Positions 57,354 through 64,000 of a DNA stretch of 64,000 bases are shown here, piece by piece. Within the stretch, counting starts at the first letter, position 1. Each line of letters opens with the position of its first letter. Position numbers and translations under genes: made by a program. The notes under the pieces were generated by a model. The model saw only the letters and a list, made by a program, of their open reading frames with translations, was not told the origin of the DNA and did not search any database. The stretch is from Drosophila pseudoobscura (Eukaryota > Arthropoda > Insecta > Diptera > Drosophilidae). Location: NCBI RefSeq assembly GCF_009870125.1, contig NC_046683.1:53521869-53585868 (forward strand). Reading direction: 5' to 3'.

Positions 57354-58703
57354 ATATGATGACCGCCTATTGGATGTATAGTTAAGATCTTTCGATTTGT
57401 TTGTCGTTTAAATTGATTATATTGTTGTTTTTTGTTTTTTTTTGTTTTTCTTTTGCTGCTTATAATATTTGTAATATTTTATACACGATTCACAAGATTT
57501 TTGTTAAATATATATTATTTTTTTTTTCAGTAATTTTTTCCAAAAATATATATATATATATGTATGTATATATGTATGTGTGTATGTTTAGTTATAGTAG
57601 ATATATTTAAAGATTCCTTAAGATTTTGCACATGAAACACAACGCGTTGTTGCAGATCCGTTTTTATTTTTTATTTTAATATTATTTTGTTGTTGTTGTT
57701 GTTGTTGTAAACCTGAGCAGTAAATATTCAATTCAATTCATTTGTTGTACGATTTTAGGAGTACGAAGTAGGAGTATTTCTGTCAGTTTTTAAACACATC
57801 TAAAAATATATATTTATGTATTTTTTTTTATTTTTATTTTATTTTTTGTTGAGTTTTGGGGGAGCTTTGTTTTGGTATATTTTTGCGGTATATTTCGACG
57901 GCTTTTCAGGCTTATGTTTTTTTTTGTTGTTGGAAATGTTCACTTGATTTGATTACAATTTGATTGGTGTTTTGTTGTTGTTTTTATGTTGCTTTGGGTT
58001 TTGGGCTTTACACCTTTGCCGTTTGTCTCTGCTGTTGACATTTGACCTTTGTGCTGTTTGAGTGATTGGGGAATTTGTTTATCAGGAATAGCTTGTTGAA
58101 ACACATTGCGACTGCGACGCAGATACAGATACAGATGCCTCTTGCCTGCCTGCTTGCTTGCTTGCCCCCGAAGGAGAGAGAGGTTCTTTCACAGCTGTTT
58201 CGAGTGCGGGTGCGGGTCCGGGTCCGGGTCCGCGTACGGTCTTGAGACTTCAGATTCGGACTCGCATTCTGATTCTGATTCGTTTTCCGCCTCTACATTG
58301 CCATATATACAGTATACAGAACTATTGACTGACTGAACAGATGGGTGGGTGGTAGCTGTGGAGCTGTGGAGCAACAGCTGGGTGCCTGGGCTTGCGACGA
58401 GTAGTCCTCTGGTGGAGCCGAGCTCCACGGTGCTGCAGCGTGTGTGGTGGTGGTTCAAGAGCAAGGCGTCGCTCGTCGGGGACATGGACAAGGACACCCC
58501 AGCAGGGCCAAAGCCCAGAGCCAAGCAGCTGTTCGGACGAGGCTCTGACGCTGCACAAGGACAAGGACACACACACGGGCGGCCACGATTCGAGGCGATG
58601 CGATGCGATACGAAACGATACACGGGGCACGGAGCACGGGCACGGGGCACGGGACACGGGGCACGGTCACGGCTCAATGTTAGACGACACACTCTTTGCC
58701 CTT
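56219..58703 (-). other. Eip75B: Probable long 5' leader of the C-type transcript
   Basis: On the minus strand this stretch is strongly A-rich with CAACAA runs (56455-56485 and 57690-57710) and A runs, as in long Drosophila 5' leaders. A TATA-like element with an initiator-like TCA at the right spacing lies at its upstream end. If that promoter is real, the leader would be about 2.5 kb. No coding sequence was supported on either strand. Inference from composition and position. Confidence 0.35.
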
Positions 58704-58724
58704 GACAATGGGCTTTGCTTTGGG

Positions 58725-58736
58725 CCTTATATAAGG
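58725..58736 (-). promoter_or_regulatory. Eip75B: Candidate TATA box of the C-type promoter
   Basis: CCTTATATAAGG is a perfect 12-bp palindrome containing TATATAA on both strands. On the minus strand a TCA initiator-like trinucleotide lies about 28 bases downstream (A at 58703). It could also serve the plus strand. No transcript evidence is available here. Confidence 0.3.
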
Positions 58737-58740
58737 TCGC

Positions 58741-61700
58741 CCATATAATTATTGCACATTTCAATAAATATTCGAAAAAAAATCCAAAAAAAAAAGAACA
58801 AATTGCTCTCACTCTGTCTCTCACTTTCGCTCACTGCGTGCGCGTGTGTGTGTGTGTGTGTGTGTGTGTGTCTGTGTGTGTGGGTGTATATGTCTATCCC
58901 TTTCGGGTTTTTGGGGGATTTGCTTGTTGGCCAATTCGTTTTTTGCGCGCTGCTGATGAAAGCCTCGCAACCGTTGCGTTTGCCGTATTTCTTTTGAATG
59001 AATCGGCAAAAGCAAAAGCTCCAACAGGCCAGAACAGAACCAGAAACAGAAACAGTAACAGAACTCTGTGCGAGAGGGACGGCGTGAGAGAGAGAGAGAG
59101 CGGTTCTGCTGAGAGCAAAAGCTGCACAATGAAAGTGAAAACCGTGCGAAAGCTGAGCAGAGAGAGAGCCCAGAGAGAGAGCGAGAGAGAGAGCTACAGC
59201 GAGAGGGAGCATATTCCTGCAAAGGTGGGCACGTCAGAGAGCAAACAGAGCGAGAGAGCGAGAGAGAGAGAGGGAGAGAGGGAGAGGAAAGAATACAACA
59301 AGCAAAACATAAATAAACAAAAATAAATACGAATGAAAAGCCAAAAGACGACGCACACAAACTTTTTCGTGTGGGGTTCAACAATTTGTGGACTGGGGCA
59401 GCTCTCTGTGGGTAGGGCATGGGCATAGCCCCCACCACCCCCCAACCCCATCACCATTGGAGTTCCGGGGGTTGTTGCCACCGGGGGTTGCTCGGGGATC
59501 TTCAGTTTGGAGTTTGGGTTCTGTCAGCCCTCGACTACGACTTCCGTGCGTATGAGTAATGTGCGTGCGGACGGGGAAGGATTTCCATGGGAGTGTGGGA
59601 TGGATTTTCGGTTAGGGCAGAGCCGCCACGCATTGAGGTAGGTTCGGCCCTGAACAGATGAATGGGATGGACGGGGGGGCAGCAGGCCAGAGCGGAAGTT
59701 GTCTGCTGTGTCGGTGTGTGTTTGGAGTGGAGGCTTCCTGGAGGCACAAAAATCCATTTTGGGTGAATTTCATGAACTTTCACTCATTGCCCGCTATTAA
59801 CCGGGACTCCCCGGCCCCCCCAAGTGCCGTTAAATGCATCATCATTCCTTCCGGAGACCGACCGACCGACCGACCGACCCCGTTCATAGACCTCCCTCGG
59901 GCGCTGGCATTGGGCGGGCCAAAGCTTCCGCAAACGTCAGTCGGCGAGCGAGAGACCTCCAAAAAAAAACAAAATACTAAAACAAACGTAAGTGCAAAAT
60001 ACCCCGTTATAGGCGATATGTGAAATGAGCAAATGATGACATTCATTGAGAGATTGCCGGATTGAGAGAGTGGGCATTCGCTCGTGTGTGCATGGCAACA
60101 TATTCAATAGCGAACTAATCAACAAACAAAATGCAACCTCACCGCGGCGCTGCGCTGCGCTGCACAGAGCTGCAGCCATGTGGAAATGCAAACAGACACA
60201 CACACAGGCACACAGACACTCACTGCCAATGTATTGACCTTAACATTGCGAAAAAGAACTTGAAATAGAAACAGAAACAGAACGACAGAGAGGTAGGCGA
60301 CAGCCGCCGCACACAGACAGAAAGAGATAGAGACAGAGACAGAGAGAGAGAGAGCCGGAGAAGCGAGAGCAAGTGGCGGCGCGTGTATTTGTCAAGTTCA
60401 CCAATACCAAGGCAAGGCCTAGGCGGCGCTCGCTTTAACAGAGCGTCCACAGAGCGTCCACAGAGCGTTTACAGTGCCCACTGTTAAAGCTCTGTTGGGA
60501 CCATGTTAAAAGTGGAGTTGCTGGTGGGCGAATCTGTGGAGTTGCAGCGCAGACAGGGCGGTAGAGGGGGGAGGCGGCGGACGGAACGATTCTAATGAGG
60601 GTTGCAACTCCAGACGGAGTTTTCGAACGGGGGAATGAGTCAGACAGCTGGGGTATGGGTCGCCCATGAAGGCTTAATGAGCCGAAAGGATGAGTGCTCT
60701 GTCCTTCCCGGATCGAACCGATTTTTCTAGTGCTTCGAGGTCTGGAGTGGTTCCGCTTTTCCACCCACTTATTGAGGCTTTTGCTGGCGTTGTGATTCCG
60801 AGAGTGAAAGGTCAGGTGGGTCAGCAGGTGGACAGACATTGGATGCTGTAGAGCTTGTATTTCTGGAATTCTGAAAGTCGCTTCGCATAATTTACATACT
60901 TCAAATGAAATATTTTTCAACTTGTTTCAACTCAATCCTCTTTGATTTGGGTTCTTTCTAATATTTCTGATATTTTCACTTTAAATTCACATTTTTTAAT
61001 TGTTTTTAGCATATTTTTTTGGTATATTTTGAATGTTTTTGTTGTTGTTTATTTGCCAAAACCAAACACTTTTTGTTCCTAGATTTTCACATTCTCATTC
61101 TAGGTTTTTTTTAAACACTTTCCATCGCGTAATTCATATTTATCGCAAGTTTTCATATTTTTTAATGAATTCATAATTTTTATTTAATTCGAATTTTCGT
61201 TAGAATTTGCGCACAAAGCTCCCACAAAAACAAAAAAACGAATACGAAAACAAAAACAAAAAACTTGCCACACATACAAAGGGCCTGCACTTGATCGCGT
61301 TACGCATCCGTCAGATACTGCCACTGATACTGGCTAGTGGCTAGTGGCTAGTGGCTGGTGGAAAAAGCGGAGAGATGCTCGGGACATGCACCTGGCACCG
61401 ACCGATATGCAATTGAAATTGTTGCAACAAATGAAAGTTGACTGGTTGCTGGACAAGAACAAAATACGGTCGGGTTGGTAAGACGAGTGCGCAGCCGAGC
61501 AGTCGGTAGCCGAAAGAGGCCGGGAGAGCCGGGAGAACCGAGCACTGTTAACCGTGCGAGAGAGAGAACACAGCGTACGACATGACGCCGTTAACGAGAC
61601 TGTGGCCGAATCGCGGCAGAAATTTTGCAAAAGTGAAAAATTCTACTTTCAATATGAAAACGAACAGCGACGCAACGCCAACTGCGACGGCGACGGCGAT

Positions 61701-63697
61701 GGCGGCGGCGGCGACTGCAGCGGCGGGAGTTGTGCATTGAAGAATGGCTGGCAGAAGCGGCAGCCCACTGTGGGTATGGGTAAGGTAGGTCGAGGTATGG
61801 GAATGCCAGAGTGAGAGAGACAGAGAGCGAGCGAGCGAAGGCGAGAGAGCAGGCGAGCTTCAGTGAGAGCGCAGACAGAAGAGAATGCAGAAAACAAAGC
61901 AAAGCATAGCCCAGAGAAGTCAATGTACAATGGGCGTGCGTTGGGGGTGGGTGCGGGTGCCCTGAACATGAACATGACCGTGGTCGTGGTCGTGGACGTG
62001 GACGTGGACGTCGGAAGCAGATTTCCTCTGTCGCAGCGGCAGCGGCAGCGGCAGCAGCAGCAGCACCAGTTTGCCCCTTTTCGAGGGCTTTTGTCGTACT
62101 TCTCTTTTGGGGTTGCAAAGTTTTGTGGCATTCCGGGAGTTGTCGCCGCATAGAAGTTAAAAATAATTGCAAAATGTGCCCGAAGTGGGTGGATTGTTTC
62201 GCTGCTTCTCTGTTTCTCTGTCTGTCTGGAGTTGCAACCCCTCGAGCGTTGAAATGAAAGGAAACTTTGCTAAGAAGTTGGCAAAAAAAAAGGGGGAACG
62301 AGACGGAGAAGGAGGAGGAGGAGGAGATGGTTTCATAGACACTCCGCTGGCTTACATTTTGTTTGGTTAGGTCGGGCAGAGATACGAGTACATATTTCCT
62401 TTACAATTATTTCTCCGCCTGACTGGGTGGGTGGGGGTGGGGATAGGGGGGGGGGGGTAGACCGACCGACAGACCTTAAGGCCTTAAGCTTCGATTCCTG
62501 CCCGTCTGGGGGTTGGAATCAAACGGTGTTTGGCTTCCCTTGGGGTAAGTTTTTAATGGAATGAAGTGCGACGCGTAACCTTGATTTCGCTCGACCGACC
62601 TGATCATGGGCAAAACCAATGCCAAATCCAGGGATCCAGGGATCCAGGGTATATGCTCAAGCTTTTAGAACGGTCCTTCCTAACGATCCCAACGATCCCT
62701 AGTCCCAGTTCTGGCTTGTCAAGGAAAATGCTAGCCAGGAGTTCCTATCCGAGAGCGAGGGCGAGGGCGAGGCTGTTTCATTGAGTTAATGGCAAATGGC
62801 AATGGGGGTACGCGTCTGCGGCACTGCTTTTAGCGGGACTTTGGCCAAATATCATGGTCAATGACAGCGCCATGAAATTTGCAACATGCAGCACGTGGCA
62901 GGGGCAGCCAGACATCACCCTCAAACAGCACAGACGGGGGTGACCCCACTCGCAGCCAGTTCTCAGTTTCTGCAGCCACAGCGAGAGAGAGAGAGTGAGA
63001 GAGAGAGCATCGGTGAATGCAAGGCGCATGGTTCGAAGCTGCAACGTTGCACATGCCACGCTATGTGGGCAGAGAGTCCTTCGCTGCAGCTGCAGGCCCT
63101 GCACGAAGGTTAACAGTTTTCAGGGGCACTACGACGATGGGAGGAAGGCCACGCCACGCCATGCCACGCCACGCCAGTCAGGCCCTCCTGCTCAACGCTA
63201 CCAAGGGCAAGGACACGCAGGCATGCGCATTTCCGCATCGCATCGCCTCGCCTCGAACAAGAAGCGTTGCATGCAGCCAGGCGGCTGCTGCTGCAGTCGG
63301 TTCCTGGCTCGGGCTCGGGTCCTTGGCTCGGGTCCTCCCATTGCCAAGGTCCTGCTGGGGCGCTGCCTCAGCCGGCTGCCGGGTTGATTGGATGATGATG
63401 CAGCAGCAGCCCCACCACCACCATCACCAGCATCACCGCCAAACTCCTGCAAATGACATTGAGTGCGTGGCAGGGGGAGGAGGGGATCCATTCCCAGACA
63501 GACAGAGATAGAGACAGAGACAGAGACGGAGGCAGACGGCGATAGATAGAGAGACAGAGGCATTAATTTCAGGGCTGTCGTCGTCAGTCTGGACCTCGAC
63601 CGAACCCTTCTCTGTTCAGTCCCCCAGTGGCCTCTCCTCTTGGTTTTTGTTTTGCATTTCCTTGACAATTGTTTAACCAAATTTTCTCTCTTTCCAG
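58741..63697. other. Non-coding: upstream of the C-type exon
   Basis: No gene was supported. It contains (GT)n at 58842-58871, GA arrays (59090-59290 and 60320-60352), (CCGA)n at 59859-59878, a CTAGTGG repeat (61334-61355), GGACGTG repeats (61990-62012), CGGCAG runs (62036-62062) and CCACGC repeats (63149-63174). A partial ecdysone-element match TGGTCAATGACAG is at 62855-62867. Confidence 0.55.
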
Positions 63698-63943
63698 GGC
63701 AAGGATATGTGGCACACACGTGTCACTCATACTACAGCCATTGAAATTCGACATTGCCACTGTGATGATGGTCATTCAAAGGTCAAACGCCAAGACCTTG
63801 CCCAGCCTCAGCCTCAGCCCCAGTCTCAGCACCAGTCCCAGTCGCAGTCCCAGTCTCAGCCCCAGTCGCAGACTCTGATGCAAAAACAGATTGAGGGAAT
63901 CAATTGGATCCTGCCTCAAACGGGAACGTATGTAGAGCTCTAA
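63698..63943 (+). CDS. Possible 3'-terminal coding exon of an unidentified plus-strand gene
   Basis: A strong acceptor (TTTTCTCTCTTTCCAG ending at 63697) is followed in phase 0 by 81 codons (GKDMWHTRV at the start, counted before the internal Met) and a stop ending at 63943. The product has a His/Cys-rich segment (RHCHCDDGHSKVKRQD), a Gln/Pro/Ser repeat and a unique tail GINWILPQTGTYVEL. I do not recognise it. No upstream exon with a clear donor was found, and the Gln-rich part derives from a CAGTCC-type repeat, so this may be a chance frame. It could belong to a neighbouring gene lying mostly to the left or to a non-coding RNA. Confidence 0.3.
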   Translation, partial: GKDMWHTRVTHTTAIEIRHCHCDDGHSKVKRQDLAQPQPQPQSQHQSQSQSQSQPQSQTLMQKQIEGINWILPQTGTYVEL

Positions 63944-64000
63944 AATGTTCATTAGTATTTAGTATTTTTAGTATTTTAAGCATTTTCAGTATATGCAGTA

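Noticed and set aside
60435..60920. Minus-strand frame starting with a CKLCEATF…H zinc-finger-like segment
   Set aside because: The spacing after the phenylalanine does not fit a C2H2 finger, only one imperfect unit is present, and the rest is Ser/Pro-rich without features.
1..64000. tRNA, rRNA, CRISPR array or bacterial-type operon
   Set aside because: No tRNA-like internal promoter boxes with a foldable cloverleaf, no rRNA and no spacer-repeat array were seen; the DNA is clearly eukaryotic intronic sequence. The tRNA-Leu match in the retrotransposon is only a 16-base fragment.

Overview
This is insect nuclear DNA, almost certainly from a Drosophila species. It carries the upstream part of the ecdysone-inducible nuclear receptor gene Eip75B (E75), all on the minus strand. 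Three mutually exclusive first coding exons are visible. The E75C-type exon (54751-56218) lies farthest upstream, a 28-residue short exon (28241-28325) is in the middle, and the E75A-type exon (1027-1945) is farthest downstream. All three end after the first base of a codon at a consensus donor (GTAAGT or GTGAGT). All can therefore join the same downstream exon encoding the DNA-binding domain, which lies beyond position 1, outside the window. Recognition rests on isoform-specific N-terminal sequences that match my memory of D. melanogaster E75A and E75C. The very dense simple repeats suggest the obscura group. Eip75B is on Muller element D, so in species with the X-D fusion this locus would be X-linked. 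Species and linkage are inferences.

Most of the 64 kb is intron or upstream DNA full of (CA)n, (GA)n, (CAG)n, homopolymer C and T runs, and minisatellites. The many long open frames over these tracts are not genes. Structures that stand out in the introns are a 50-bp-arm inverted repeat (6296-6736), two diverged copies of a dispersed repeat (14.6 and 29.9 kb), and a 138-bp duplication bounded by 13-bp inverted ends (32.0-32.3 kb). There are also nuclear-receptor motifs: a perfect RevDR2 (34070) and an inverted GGTCA palindrome of ecdysone-response type (39128). E75 is the fly Rev-erb orthologue and an ecdysone target, so these are plausible auto- and hormone-regulatory sites.

A complete Ty3/gypsy LTR retrotransposon (44287-49882) sits in the E75C intron in the same orientation as the host gene. 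It has identical 327-bp LTRs, a 5-bp target duplication and one intact 1585-codon gag-pol frame with all catalytic residues. Two features are unusual. An eleven-copy 33-bp in-frame repeat lies between protease and reverse transcriptase. In place of a polypurine tract, the 16 bases abutting the 3' LTR are identical to the 5' end of tRNA-Leu, while the primer-binding site matches the 3' part of tRNA-Leu.

A small spliced plus-strand gene of unknown function (exons within 51150-51566, start unresolved) is nested in the same intron. It is bracketed by six copies of AACTAGTT and several palindromes. Upstream of the C exon are a probable long A-rich leader and a candidate TATA box (58725-58736). A possible plus-strand exon of another gene lies at the right edge (63698-63943).
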